Shown piece by piece: positions 1-8,382 of a DNA stretch of 33,377 nucleotides. The DNA lies in the NCBI GenBank assembly GCA_009909085.1, contig JAAANX010000066.1, positions 1-33,377 of the forward strand, in the 5' to 3' direction. The stretch is from Cyanobacteria bacterium GSL.Bin1 (lineage in GTDB: Bacteria; Cyanobacteriota; Cyanobacteriia; Cyanobacteriales; Rubidibacteraceae). Numbering within the stretch: the first letter of the stretch is position 1; each line of letters opens with the position of its first letter. The position numbers and the translations under genes were made by a program. The notes beneath the pieces are model-generated. The model was not told where the DNA came from. It saw only the letters and a program-made list of their open reading frames with translations, and did no database searches.

Positions 1-1084
1 TTTTTGAGCGCAAACACTCTTGAATCCCTTGTTTCATTTCCAGCGGAGACATTTTCGTATTCAGCCAGTACTGAATTTCAAAGTGACTGCGACCGCGCAA
101 GACTTTTCCCAGTTCCAAACTCGTTTGAGTTTGAGGATTGGCGACAATGACTAATGCCCGGCGCGGATAGAGTGAGACCTCCGTTTGGGGCGTTTTCCCT
201 AAAATGAGTTCACCCACGCCTTCTACAATCCGTTTTGGGGTTTGTAAGGGATATTCTGCTTGCAGATTCGTTTCCCCACGACTCCGCTTTTGCTGGTTAA
301 TCAGTCGCAGTTGCTGGTTGGTTTTATCGATATATTGGAGGGTCTGGTGATAGACATAGCGATAGAGACCATCAGCTTCAATGATGCCTTGTGAATTCGC
401 TGCTGCTCCCTGTAAGCCTCGGATCAGGTAATAGGTAAAAACCCCATGACCCATCTCGGAAAATTCCCAAGACTGCTGAGCGCGATCGCAGGATAGAAGC
501 GCATAAAAGCCTTGCGTTCGAGCCGCCTGTTCTTGTAAGCGTTCAATTAGTTGCGGGGTGGGATTATAAAGAGTTTGCTGCCAACTCACCCCGCCACTGT
601 GGCAAGCATCGAGCCACACAAACTGAATTGGTGCGACACATTCTCCTAGCAAGGCTAATAGTTCCGAGATGGGCAGTCCAGTTGCTGAAAGATGATCTAA
701 AGTCGTATCCTGTAAACAAAGTGCGGCTTGTTGAGTCCTCGGATCAAGGACACCATGACCGGAAAAATAGAACATGACCCTGTCATGAGCTTTTGCCTCC
801 TTAGCAACCTGCTTTAAACTTCTGATGACCGCTCCTTTTGTTGGTGGCTTGATCCCGTAGTCATGATGAACCAGTAATTCACGTTGCGAAAACTCTTCGG
901 TGGCGCCTGCTAGAGCTTTGCTTAATTCCTGACAATCAGCAGCCGAGTATTGTAGTGAAATTAACTTTGGATCTTGATACTCATTGATACCAATCAGTAT
1001 TGCCCAAAATTGAGCATTTTGAGAGGTTTGGGCCGATATTTGACTGGCTTTTGTGCTACTTTTACCGACACCAATAGGACACAT
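1..1084 (-). CDS. Caspase-like (peptidase C14, orthocaspase) protein, C-terminus cut by window edge
   Basis: The frame opens with ATG at 1084-1082 (MCPIGVGKSS) and runs without a stop off the left edge, giving about 361 residues. It shows a caspase p20 fold: an early strand reading WAILIGINEYQDP, a catalytic His in FYFSGHG (about H110) and a catalytic Cys in VWLDACHSGG (about C161). These are the His-Cys dyad motifs of bacterial caspase homologues, which are predicted to cut after basic residues. No signal peptide is visible, so it is probably cytoplasmic. The gene at 1117-1566 lies 32 bases upstream on the same strand, so the two may be co-transcribed. The part beyond the p20 domain continues through an FEIQYWLNTK-like segment, but its C-terminal domain cannot be seen. 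The family call is firm; substrate and role are unknown. Confidence 0.9.
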   Translation of the reverse strand, partial: MCPIGVGKSSTKASQISAQTSQNAQFWAILIGINEYQDPKLISLQYSAADCQELSKALAGATEEFSQRELLVHHDYGIKPPTKGAVIRSLKQVAKEAKAHDRVMFYFSGHGVLDPRTQQAALCLQDTTLDHLSATGLPISELLALLGECVAPIQFVWLDACHSGGVSWQQTLYNPTPQLIERLQEQAARTQGFYALLSCDRAQQSWEFSEMGHGVFTYYLIRGLQGAAANSQGIIEADGLYRYVYHQTLQYIDKTNQQLRLINQQKRSRGETNLQAEYPLQTPKRIVEGVGELILGKTPQTEVSLYPRRALVIVANPQTQTSLELGKVLRGRSHFEIQYWLNTKMSPLEMKQGIQECLRSK

Positions 1085-1116
1085 CGTTGAAAATCCGGAC
1101 TATTTTATTGTTCATG

Positions 1117-1566
1117 CTAAGTTTCCTGATGACCCGCGAAACGAATTCGACCATCAGTAGCGGTGTGATAAACCCAACTTTGAGAGCCATCAGAGAGAAT
1201 AATTTGCCACCCGGGAACTAAGGCTTGTGTACAAATTTGTCCAGGTTCCTCGATGCCTAGGCAACCATTTGGCCAAGTTTTTTGTCTTGCAATAATTTCT
1301 TCAAAAGCAGAAATAGGTAATCCTGAACGTTGGGACGCCTCTTTTAGAACTGCGGTAATAATTGACCCAAAATTACTTTGTGATTCTTCTTGTGGGTTTG
1401 GAATAGAGTGCGGGGCAGCTACCGCGTTATTCAGCATGACATCATTCATGCCTAAAGAGACAAATCCGACAACAATGAGAATTGAGAAAAAACGAGTGCA
1501 GCGATTGAATGTTGCTAACTGCCAGACAACACGTTTTGCTTTTGCACCTAAAATCATATTAGTCAT
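1117..1566 (-). CDS. Small membrane-anchored or secreted cyanobacterial hypothetical protein
   Basis: 149 residues. A basic N-terminus is followed by one hydrophobic segment at about residues 26-42 and then an AVAAP-like stretch, so it is either exported or anchored with the rest outside the membrane. The C-terminal 80 residues look like a compact domain (VLKEASQRSG, then WPNGCLGIEEPG, CTQALVPGW and WVYHTATDGR). I remember this pattern from many cyanobacterial exported proteins of unknown function, but I cannot name a family. Two cysteines (in GCLG and ICTQ) could form a disulfide. The stop lies 32 bases before the caspase-like gene start on the same strand, which suggests a two-gene unit. 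Function unknown. Confidence 0.7.
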   Translation of the reverse strand: MTNMILGAKAKRVVWQLATFNRCTRFFSILIVVGFVSLGMNDVMLNNAVAAPHSIPNPQEESQSNFGSIITAVLKEASQRSGLPISAFEEIIARQKTWPNGCLGIEEPGQICTQALVPGWQIILSDGSQSWVYHTATDGRIRFAGHQET

Positions 1567-1900
1567 TATACAAATTTGATCAGTATTTTTTCTAAGGTCT
1601 ATTGCTAATCGAGACTTAGCTCTTGTTTCAATAATGTGTCAATTTTCATTTAGGTCATTCTAAACTGTCTATGAGTTGAGTTCAGACGCTCTCTTTTGAG
1701 ATTTCAAATCACCTTCGTAATGCCGTTAAGGCAAAATGGAAGGCAGAGAAAATAAGGACTACAAAGTTTTTCTGATTCAACATAGTTGGCACTTCAATGA
1801 CTATTGCACTTTTACGTTGAAGGGGATTAGTTTATGCAATAGCCAACTATTAACTGGCGAGGAGAACGAGGAGCGATCAGTCCCGCGCTCTACCTGATAA
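1567..1900. other. Non-coding stretch between a hypothetical gene and an IS remnant
   Basis: I see no convincing gene here. The left part should hold the promoter of the minus-strand gene starting at 1566. The right part contains the interrupted inverted repeat at 1782-1850 and probably degenerate sequence of the IS200/IS605 element that begins to read as protein at 1901. Confidence 0.5.
1782..1850. repeat. Interrupted inverted repeat (hairpin) beside the IS200/IS605 remnant
   Basis: The right arm at 1835-1850 is TGCAATAGCCAACTAT. Its complement appears on the left as ATAGTTGGC (1782-1790) and TATTGCA (1802-1808), split by an 11-base segment (1791-1801). All 16 arm bases pair if the 11 bases bulge out. 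It could be a decayed subterminal hairpin of the neighbouring element or an unrelated palindrome with a small insertion. Confidence 0.6.
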
Positions 1901-2302
1901 GGTGAGGGCCGGGACGGGGCGTTCAAGTTACCGGCTGCGAAAAAGAAAGTCCCAAGACTTGCAAAAGTACCGTCTAAAGAGTGGATTAATGTTCTTTCTA
2001 TGCGCTGGCATGAATGCGAATGCGGCTACACCAACAATCGTGATCTAGCCGCAGCCGAAGTAATCACAAATAGAGGTCTGACCCAAGCGCGGGTTTCCCG
2101 CGCATTGGAAAGCAGACCTGAAGGAATCAGTAAGTACGTAGGGACGACTACGGAAAGGAAACAGCCTGCTAATAAGTCCGCGTCACCTGGGGAAACCCCA
2201 AGCATTTATGCCGAACGCAGCCTACTGCCGGGTCAATTGATAGGTAAGTGCTACGCAGGAAAGCCCATTCGCGAGGATGGGAAGCCCGCGCTGTACCGAT
2301 AG
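1901..2302 (+). pseudogene. C-terminal remnant of an IS200/IS605-type TnpB
   Basis: The frame is open from 1901, after a TAA at 1898-1900. It reads a basic linker and then WHECECGYTNNRDLAAAEV, which matches the zinc-ribbon end of TnpB proteins: a CxCG pair followed by an NRD motif carrying the last catalytic Asp. The RuvC-like domain bearing the other catalytic residues is missing upstream, so this cannot be an active nuclease. An ATG at 2000 gives a 100-residue frame to 2302, but its last 70 codons run into the element's right end and are probably not a real C-terminus. No tnpA (Y1 transposase) is visible nearby. Confidence 0.75.
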
Positions 2303-2324
2303 GTCAGCGTCGGGAGGATGTCAC
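1901..2324 (+). mobile_element. Decayed IS200/IS605-family element, right end at about 2324
   Basis: The right end reads GGATGGGAAGCCCGCG at about 2275-2290 and GGGAGGATGTCAC at 2312-2324. A close relative of the same end occurs in reverse orientation at 33257-33310, which supports taking ATGTCAC as the terminus. In TnpB elements the 3' end of the guide (omega) RNA coincides with this end. Here the flanking sequence just outside is the 3' end of surE. The left end is not recognisable, so the left boundary given is only the start of the open frame. Confidence 0.65.
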
Positions 2325-3124
2325 GAACTCATGATTTGATCGATTCCTTGGTCTTGTAGTTCGAGAAAACTCTTGGCATTGGTTAAATCAAATTCAAGGG
2401 GAGTAAGGGTGACATAATTCTGGCGTATGGCTTCCACATCCGTGGGAACATTTGAGGGAAGATGCTTGGCTTCTGGTTGAGGAATATCTTCAATCGCTTC
2501 TCCCGCTAGCCAGTAATAGCTTTTACCTCGTGGATCGAAACGTTTTTCAAACTGTTCAATATAGCGTCGTAACCCTTGGCGAGTGAGGCGAATGCCAGCA
2601 ATTTCTTGGTGAGAAACCGCAGGGATATTGACATTGAGTAGGGTTCCTTGGGGAATTGGCGGTAACTTTTCTAATAATTGATGGGTGACTTGTGCAGCAG
2701 TTGTAAACTCAGTGGACGTGTAACTGGCTAAACTAATAGCAAGGCTAGGAAGGCCGTTAATTGTTCCTTCCATTGCAGCAGAAACGGTTCCTGAATAGAG
2801 AATATCGGTCCCTAAATTAGATCCATGATTAATCCCAGAGAGAACGAAATCAGGAGGGGATTCTAAAAGCGCGCTAAGGGCAAATTTTACACAGTCGGAC
2901 GGTGTTCCCGAACAAGACCAAGCTGTAACGGAGTGATGAAATATATTATCAACTTGATTGGCGCGAATAGGTCGATGAAGGGTTAAACCATGTCCAGTTG
3001 CAGAACGTTCCCGGTCTGGACACACGACCATCACTTCATACCCTTTTTCTGCAAGTGTATTGGCTAAGGTTCGGATTCCTAGCGCAAAAATGCCATCGTC
3101 GTTGCTAATCAACAATTGTGTCAT
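2321..3124 (-). CDS. surE: 5'/3'-nucleotidase SurE
   Basis: 267 residues, within the usual range for SurE, which removes phosphate from nucleoside 5'- and 3'-monophosphates in the cytoplasm with a divalent metal. The metal-site motifs are all present: ISNDDG (D9, D10), the serine of [12 protein letters not shown] (about S41) and the asparagine of LSGINHGSN (about N99), followed by the conserved [16 protein letters not shown]. The ATG at 3124 gives a standard N-terminus ([11 protein letters not shown]). The stop codon TGA at 2323-2321 lies inside the right end of an IS200/IS605 element, so the last residues may not be ancestral. It heads no clear operon; the PPC-domain gene upstream ends 14 bases away on the same strand. 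Confidence 0.96.
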   Translation of the reverse strand: MTQLLISNDDGIFALGIRTLANTLAEKGYEVMVVCPDRERSATGHGLTLHRPIRANQVDNIFHHSVTAWSCSGTPSDCVKFALSALLESPPDFVLSGINHGSNLGTDILYSGTVSAAMEGTINGLPSLAISLASYTSTEFTTAAQVTHQLLEKLPPIPQGTLLNVNIPAVSHQEIAGIRLTRQGLRRYIEQFEKRFDPRGKSYYWLAGEAIEDIPQPEAKHLPSNVPTDVEAIRQNYVTLTPLEFDLTNAKSFLELQDQGIDQIMSS

Positions 3125-3137
3125 AAACTATCCCTAC

Positions 3138-3590
3138 TCAATCTTCTTCCACTGGCTGTAAACGGGTGAGTTTTAAGCTGAATTGTCCTCCTCCTGTTTT
3201 GCCAAAAGCACGCACACGAACAATATAACGCCCTGTTTCGGTAATGCGAGTAAATAGTAGAGAATTGGTGCTTCCATCGGGACCATCATCATTTTCAGCA
3301 ACGGTGGTTCCATCGGAAGCGATGAGAAGGACGATGCTGTCAAAGTCTTCTGATTTGACATCAATGGAAACCTGATCATCTTTTTGCAAGTTGACTTGAT
3401 AGTCGCGGGCAAATCCTCCTTCTCCAGTGGGGATATCTTTAGCAGAAAGACGATCGCTGATGACACGATTCACAGGGAGAATGACAGGATCGTAAAGAGA
3501 GGACTGGGCTTGAATCGGAGTCACTTCATTGATCACGAACAGCAGTAAAGTTCCGAAAAAGAGAGGAATTTTCCAGCGAGACACCAGCAT
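3138..3590 (-). CDS. Exported PPC-domain (pre-peptidase C-terminal) protein
   Basis: 150 residues from the ATG at 3590, chosen because it gives a clean signal peptide (MLVSRWKIP, a hydrophobic core, then IQAQS). A longer frame from 3671 adds 28 non-hydrophobic residues and overlaps the upstream glycosyltransferase, so I consider it less likely. The mature part is one beta-sandwich PPC-like domain with YQVNLQKDDQVSIDVKSEDF, an acidic AENDDGPDGS loop and GRYIVRVRAFG, ending in a short acidic tail. PPC domains usually sit beside secreted peptidases or adhesins; here the domain stands alone, so a periplasmic or surface role is inferred only. It lies between a glycosyltransferase gene and surE on the same strand. 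Confidence 0.8.
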   Translation of the reverse strand: MLVSRWKIPLFFGTLLLFVINEVTPIQAQSSLYDPVILPVNRVISDRLSAKDIPTGEGGFARDYQVNLQKDDQVSIDVKSEDFDSIVLLIASDGTTVAENDDGPDGSTNSLLFTRITETGRYIVRVRAFGKTGGGQFSLKLTRLQPVEED

Positions 3591-3645
3591 TTGTATATGT
3601 TTGACAGCGACTTGTTCATTATCTCTTACGTTGTGCCAGATTGGG

Positions 3646-4767
3646 CTATAAAAATTTTTGGAGGACTTCAACGGTTGCTTGTCCTGTTTTTTCCCAGCTA
3701 AATTGAGCAGCGCGTTTTAATCCTTGTTCCCGCATTTTGGCTTGCAATTTAGAATCTTGAGCAAGCGTTGTCATGGCACTTGCTATTTCATTAGTATCCA
3801 TCGGATCAATCAAAATGGCAGCGTCTCCTGCGACTTCTGGTAAGGAAGAACAGTTAGAAGTGATCACAGGGGTTCCACAACCCATAGCTTCTAAAACTGG
3901 TAAACCAAAGCCTTCCCAGAGACTGGGGAATACTAGTGCCGTTGCACCTCGGATTACATCAGGGAGTTGATCATAAGGAATGTAATTGAGAAAACGAACG
4001 CGATCGCGCACACCTAATTCTGCCGCCTGTTGCTGTAATTGCGGTGTATAGCGGGGATCGGGGGGACCAATTAACCAAAGTTCATTGTCCGTAGCGGAAA
4101 CTTTAGCAAAAGCGGCAATTAATCTTCCAACATTTTTATGGGGATCGGGTCGTCCCAGATGCAAGAAATATTGACACGGTTGGTGTTTAATGCTTGTTGC
4201 AGGGGTCAGCGTTTCATTTGGGTGTAACCTGGAGCTGGGAGAGGGAAAAAAATGCTGTTGATCGTAAGCTAATAAAATGGGTGTAATTTTGCGGGCTGGG
4301 ATGCCCCAGAAATGGATCATATCGTCTGCAGTTGCTTGAGAGTTGCAGATAATATGTTCGGCTTGGTATAAGACTTGGGGAATATAGAAACGAAAATAGG
4401 GCGTGAGAGGAGAAAACCGTTTTGGGTAGCGTAGTGGAATCAGATCATGGACGGTCACCACATAACGACAAGAAGAATAGAGAGGGGCTTCTGGAATGGG
4501 AGAAAAGAGTAAGGCAGCATCGAGTCGTTTGTAGATTTTCGGTAATTGCTGCTGGGTCCACCAAAGGCGACGTAAGTGCGCGATCGTTCCATGATCGGGG
4601 CTTAAGCGATTGGGAATTTGATAGGAGTTATAATCCGTGATCAGAGCTGAAGTGAGAAGGGTGGGTTCTAAGGATGCTAAAGACGGTAGGATATTTTGAG
4701 TGTAAGCTGAGATTCCCGTCGGCTGTTGCATCACAATTGAACAATTAACTAGGAGAGGGTTTAACAC
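3646..4767 (-). CDS. Glycosyltransferase family 4 (GT-B) protein
   Basis: 373 residues with the two Rossmann-like halves of a GT-B retaining glycosyltransferase. The N-terminal acceptor half has PTGISAYTQNIL and TVHDLIPLRYP. The C-terminal half has the nucleotide-sugar motifs FLHLGRPDPHKN, WLIGPPDPRY, the EX7E-type motif EGFGLPVLEAMGCGTPVI and SSLPEVAGDAAILI. It belongs to the mannosyl-/rhamnosyltransferase-like group by overall look; donor and acceptor cannot be read from sequence. Its first 23 bases overlap the end of the GT2 gene at 4745-5644, indicating translational coupling. It probably adds one sugar in the surface glycan built by this cluster. Confidence 0.9.
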   Translation of the reverse strand: MLNPLLVNCSIVMQQPTGISAYTQNILPSLASLEPTLLTSALITDYNSYQIPNRLSPDHGTIAHLRRLWWTQQQLPKIYKRLDAALLFSPIPEAPLYSSCRYVVTVHDLIPLRYPKRFSPLTPYFRFYIPQVLYQAEHIICNSQATADDMIHFWGIPARKITPILLAYDQQHFFPSPSSRLHPNETLTPATSIKHQPCQYFLHLGRPDPHKNVGRLIAAFAKVSATDNELWLIGPPDPRYTPQLQQQAAELGVRDRVRFLNYIPYDQLPDVIRGATALVFPSLWEGFGLPVLEAMGCGTPVITSNCSSLPEVAGDAAILIDPMDTNEIASAMTTLAQDSKLQAKMREQGLKRAAQFSWEKTGQATVEVLQKFL

Positions 4768-5644
4768 CAGAGAATTTTTGTTGGAAATAGTGCCATGTCC
4801 CTGTTATTTTACCAAGCGCGATCGCGGGCTTGATAGGAACAAGAAATAGTGCATAAGTTAGTAAGCGAATGACACGGAAGTAGAATATAACTCTATTTGT
4901 ATACCTTTCTAATGTAAACAAGTAGCTGTAGGTGCTATGATAATATTTATTTTTAAGGTTGCAGTTAGTGATAGCAGAAACTTGATGGATGATACTTATT
5001 TGAGCAGTTACAGCAATGAGATGACCTTGCTGTTTATACCGTTGACAAAAATCAAAATCTTCGTAATAGAGAAAGTAATTCGGATTAAACTGAGGACACT
5101 TTTGAAAATGACTGAAATTAATAATCATGCTACAACCACTTACCCAATCACAGGGAAGATAGGATAGTTCAGGATTAATTGCCAGCAAATTTTCTGATGC
5201 AATCCGCCCTTTTATAGAGTCAAAAGTTCCCCCAGCAAACCAAATGTTATAATCCGTTGAGTAAATCAGTGTTCCAAGAATAGAGATTTCGGGATAATGA
5301 TAAAAAAAAGATTCAGCATCTGTTATAATTTTAGGGTTAAAAAATGTATCAGGATTAAGCAGCCAAACTAATGCTTGAGAATGTTGATTATAAATCCAAG
5401 ATAATCCCAAGTTACAAGCTCTCCCAAATCCTAAATTTTCACCCGCCTCTATAATGTAAATTGTATCTCTTGCTAATGCTTCTAATGCTTTTTGATCAGG
5501 AGGAAAATTATTAACAATTACAAACTTGTGTGAGTTTTTCTGACGGCCCGCCTTGCTTAGGGGCTGTGGTAAACTCAAAAAACTTTCAAGTAGACGCTTC
5601 ACCAATTCAACAGATTGATAATTAACAACTAAAAAATATAACAC
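4745..5644 (-). CDS. Glycosyltransferase family 2 protein (rhamnosyltransferase-like)
   Basis: 299 residues, GT-A fold. It opens LYFLVVNYQS and has NLGFGRACNLGL, the DxD-type motif in LLNPDTFF, GGTFDSIKG and YYEDFDFCQRYKQQGH (the conserved ED-region). These match the WbbL/rhamnosyltransferase-like branch of GT2. A hydrophobic stretch near the C-terminus (about 255-280) may attach it to the membrane. It overlaps the downstream GT4 gene by 23 bases. About 285 AT-rich bases without an evident gene separate it from the GT2-GT4 fusion gene, so it may have its own promoter there. Codon use is AT-rich, like the genes upstream of it. Confidence 0.88.
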   Translation of the reverse strand: MLYFLVVNYQSVELVKRLLESFLSLPQPLSKAGRQKNSHKFVIVNNFPPDQKALEALARDTIYIIEAGENLGFGRACNLGLSWIYNQHSQALVWLLNPDTFFNPKIITDAESFFYHYPEISILGTLIYSTDYNIWFAGGTFDSIKGRIASENLLAINPELSYLPCDWVSGCSMIINFSHFQKCPQFNPNYFLYYEDFDFCQRYKQQGHLIAVTAQISIIHQVSAITNCNLKNKYYHSTYSYLFTLERYTNRVIFYFRVIRLLTYALFLVPIKPAIALGKITGTWHYFQQKFSGVKPSPS

Positions 5645-5929
5645 CTGACTAATATTTAATATGTAAAATAGTACTTTTTTAATCGAAGGCCTAATAAAGA
5701 TGCCTTTTTATTCAAAATTAGCTGTTTCGATTGGTACCAAAAAACTTTTTTTTGTAGGTTGCTGGAAAAGTCAGAATAGGTACTATTTAGCATTTTATAC
5801 GTAACTACAATGTATGATCATTTGCCTAGAACAGCTACATATAACTTGAGCTGATAAAGAACTAAACTATTTTACAAGTTTAAAATTAGTTTAAAGAACT
5901 GGAAATATCTACTCATATTTCCTGTTTAA

Positions 5930-8305
5930 TTATGAAGTTATAATTGTATCAACTTGCTGAAGAAAGTTTTTTCGCGAACATTCTACTTCAATTTTTCTTA
6001 AAGCAGAATTTCTTATATTTTTCCATAATTCTTGTTCAGAATATACTTTCGCACATTTTTCAGCAAAAGTTAGAGCGTCATCACCGACTAAAATTTCTTG
6101 CCTATCTTGCCAACCTAGTTGAGAAGCAATTATTGAAGTTGTAACAATTGGCAAACCATAAGATGCTGCATGATGAACCTTAAATGGAATCCCTGCAGCA
6201 AAACGAGTTGGTGCAACAAAAACTTTAGCACAATTATAAATTTCTTGGAGGGATTCTACTTGACCTAATACCTGCAAAGAATCACTTTGTAAATTCCAGA
6301 TTTCTTGACATTGATTGAAACCGACAATTGTAAATTTTAATTCTTTTCCTATTTTTTCTTTGAGTAAAGGTAAAATTTCTTCCACGAACCAAAAAACTGA
6401 ATCAGCATTGGGAGAATTAATTTCATGAATAGCTCCTACAAAAACAATTCCTACGCGTTCTTCAAATTTTTTTGGAGTAGGCATTAAGTCAACTGTATGT
6501 CCTAATGTATATACTGAACTTAACCCCATCTCAGTGAAACGTTCTTGTTCACGTTCTGAAACTGCCACAATTACATCAGCTTTTTCCGCTAATTTAATTT
6601 CTGCTTTAACTAACAGATCTACTTCATCTTGAGAAACCTTTTTTCCTTTAACTTCGCGTTGGCTCACTTCCCGTAAAGCATAAATAGCTTCTGCATCATA
6701 AATAATCCGAGTATTTTCAAACCACTGAGGATAACGCTTCAAGATTGGATTTAAGATTTCCATATTATGAGGACGGCTAATCAAAATTAGATCGTAAAAG
6801 CGAGCATAGTCGTGCAAAAATTTTTCCAATCCTCCAATCCCTTGATTAAGAACAACTTCAACGACTTTTGGAATATCTTGGTAAACTTCTGTCCAATTTT
6901 CTTGAGGAAAAGTGAGGGGATAAAACGTAACAGAGTAATTTAAAGTTACAAGCGCTTGTAAAATATCCCTTGCTCTCGGAAACCCAGATCCCAGAAAGGC
7001 ATGGGGAACCCGGTCATCTATGAATAAAACGCGACAAGAAAGAGGAGAGCGAGTCCGTGCTAAGAAAGTATTTTCAGGAGTAGGGGACCAATGATAATTA
7101 GCAAGCTGTTGAGAATGTTTTTGAGTAAAAATAGATTGATGGGCTTTCTGAAGATTGATTGCTGAGTGATTTGATTGCGAGCTCCCAAATTCAAAGTGTA
7201 CAACAGTTGCATTAGGCTCGTAAACAACACGTTTTCCTTGCTCCCAAAGTCTTAGGCAATAATCAGTTTCTTCATAATAGGCAGGCTTGTAATCTTCATC
7301 AAATCCTCCCATCTCTAAAAATAATCTTCGTTCTGTTAGTAAAAAAGCAGCAGAGCAGTAATCTACATTTCGTTGAAACATGTAGGGAAAATCAAAGGGA
7401 TTTTCACCTCTTCCATATCCTAAACAAGAACCATCATTCCAAATAATGCTACCTGCTTCTTGCAAAGTACCATCTAAAAGTATAATTTTCCCGCCAACGG
7501 CTCCAATATCATCTGCACTACAGTAAGTATTAATAGCAGCAGACAGTGTTCCAGGCAAAATTTGAGCATCATTGTTTAGTAAAAGGAGGTAATTTCCTTT
7601 TGCTACTTTAGAAGCTTGGTTAACTGCTGCTAAAAAATGAAGATTCTCATTATTATTAATCCTGATCAAGCCTGAAGTTCGATCAAGAAGTAGCCTGGTT
7701 GTATCTTGTGAAGCATTATCAACAACAATAATTTCGCAAGGATGCTTGGGATTAGTGCTAGCGATGACGAGAGAGCGCAAACATTGTAATGTTAATTCTG
7801 CTCTGTTGTATAAAATAAGAATAATACTAACGAGTGGTTCTTCTGGTTGAGAAAAGGTTAGTTTCTCGTCACAAATTAAAAAACTGTCTAGCTCAGTTTT
7901 ATATAGATGAGATAAGATTTTTTTATATTCGCTTTCATTGGACAAAGGTGTAGGATTGCTCTCTTTTTGGGAAGGTATAGGATGATTTTCCGTTTTGGAG
8001 GATGAAGATTTAGGATAGTTCTGTGTTTTGGATTGAGTGATTAATAATTTTACTCTATGCTTAGCTTTTCGCAGTAATTGACGAGTTTTAATAACTACAT
8101 TTATTACTAGGTTATTTAATTTACGAAAAATACCTTTATTAGCTTTATTCTCTTCTGATTTTTCTAATATCTTGTCTTCTATTAATTTAGTTTGAGATTG
8201 TTTCAAAAGCAATTGATGATAATACTGATTTAACTCATTTTTTCTTGTTAATAATTCTTTTTTCTTAATCTCTATTTTTTTAGACCAGTCTAAAGTTGAT
8301 TTCAT
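5930..8305 (-). CDS. Two-domain glycosyltransferase (GT2-GT4 fusion) with N-terminal coiled coil
   Basis: 791 residues from the ATG at 8305; a longer frame would need a TTG at 8371 and adds a hydrophobic leader I do not trust. Residues 1-110 are Lys/Glu-rich and likely coiled. A GT2 domain follows (about 150-400) with VSIILILYNR, VVDNASQDTT, LLLLNNDAQILPG and the DYCLRLWEQG acceptor region. A GT-B/GT4 domain fills about 450-790 (FIDDRVPH, FVGAIHEINSPNADS, VAPTRFAAGIPFKVHHAASYGLP). Such fusions can add two sugars in turn in polysaccharide assembly; the linkages are not predictable. The gene upstream (sulfotransferase) ends 77 bases before this start. Base composition is AT-rich and I see no HIP1 site in it. 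Confidence 0.88.
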   Translation of the reverse strand: MKSTLDWSKKIEIKKKELLTRKNELNQYYHQLLLKQSQTKLIEDKILEKSEENKANKGIFRKLNNLVINVVIKTRQLLRKAKHRVKLLITQSKTQNYPKSSSSKTENHPIPSQKESNPTPLSNESEYKKILSHLYKTELDSFLICDEKLTFSQPEEPLVSIILILYNRAELTLQCLRSLVIASTNPKHPCEIIVVDNASQDTTRLLLDRTSGLIRINNNENLHFLAAVNQASKVAKGNYLLLLNNDAQILPGTLSAAINTYCSADDIGAVGGKIILLDGTLQEAGSIIWNDGSCLGYGRGENPFDFPYMFQRNVDYCSAAFLLTERRLFLEMGGFDEDYKPAYYEETDYCLRLWEQGKRVVYEPNATVVHFEFGSSQSNHSAINLQKAHQSIFTQKHSQQLANYHWSPTPENTFLARTRSPLSCRVLFIDDRVPHAFLGSGFPRARDILQALVTLNYSVTFYPLTFPQENWTEVYQDIPKVVEVVLNQGIGGLEKFLHDYARFYDLILISRPHNMEILNPILKRYPQWFENTRIIYDAEAIYALREVSQREVKGKKVSQDEVDLLVKAEIKLAEKADVIVAVSEREQERFTEMGLSSVYTLGHTVDLMPTPKKFEERVGIVFVGAIHEINSPNADSVFWFVEEILPLLKEKIGKELKFTIVGFNQCQEIWNLQSDSLQVLGQVESLQEIYNCAKVFVAPTRFAAGIPFKVHHAASYGLPIVTTSIIASQLGWQDRQEILVGDDALTFAEKCAKVYSEQELWKNIRNSALRKIEVECSRKNFLQQVDTIITS

Positions 8306-8382
8306 TTTTACTTTATAAATATATAATAGTCTAATTAAGCATAGTGTTTTGAGGATAAAGATAGATTTCAACTATCTTTTTT

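Noticed and set aside
1253-1579. Plus-strand open frame opposite the 1117-1566 gene
   Set aside because: No family features; the minus-strand frame has a membrane segment and a recognisable domain and is better placed with its neighbour.
5930-8371. TTG start at 8371 for the GT2-GT4 fusion
   Set aside because: The extra residues are hydrophobic, begin with a rare start codon and lie directly after the upstream stop; ATG 8305 is preferred.
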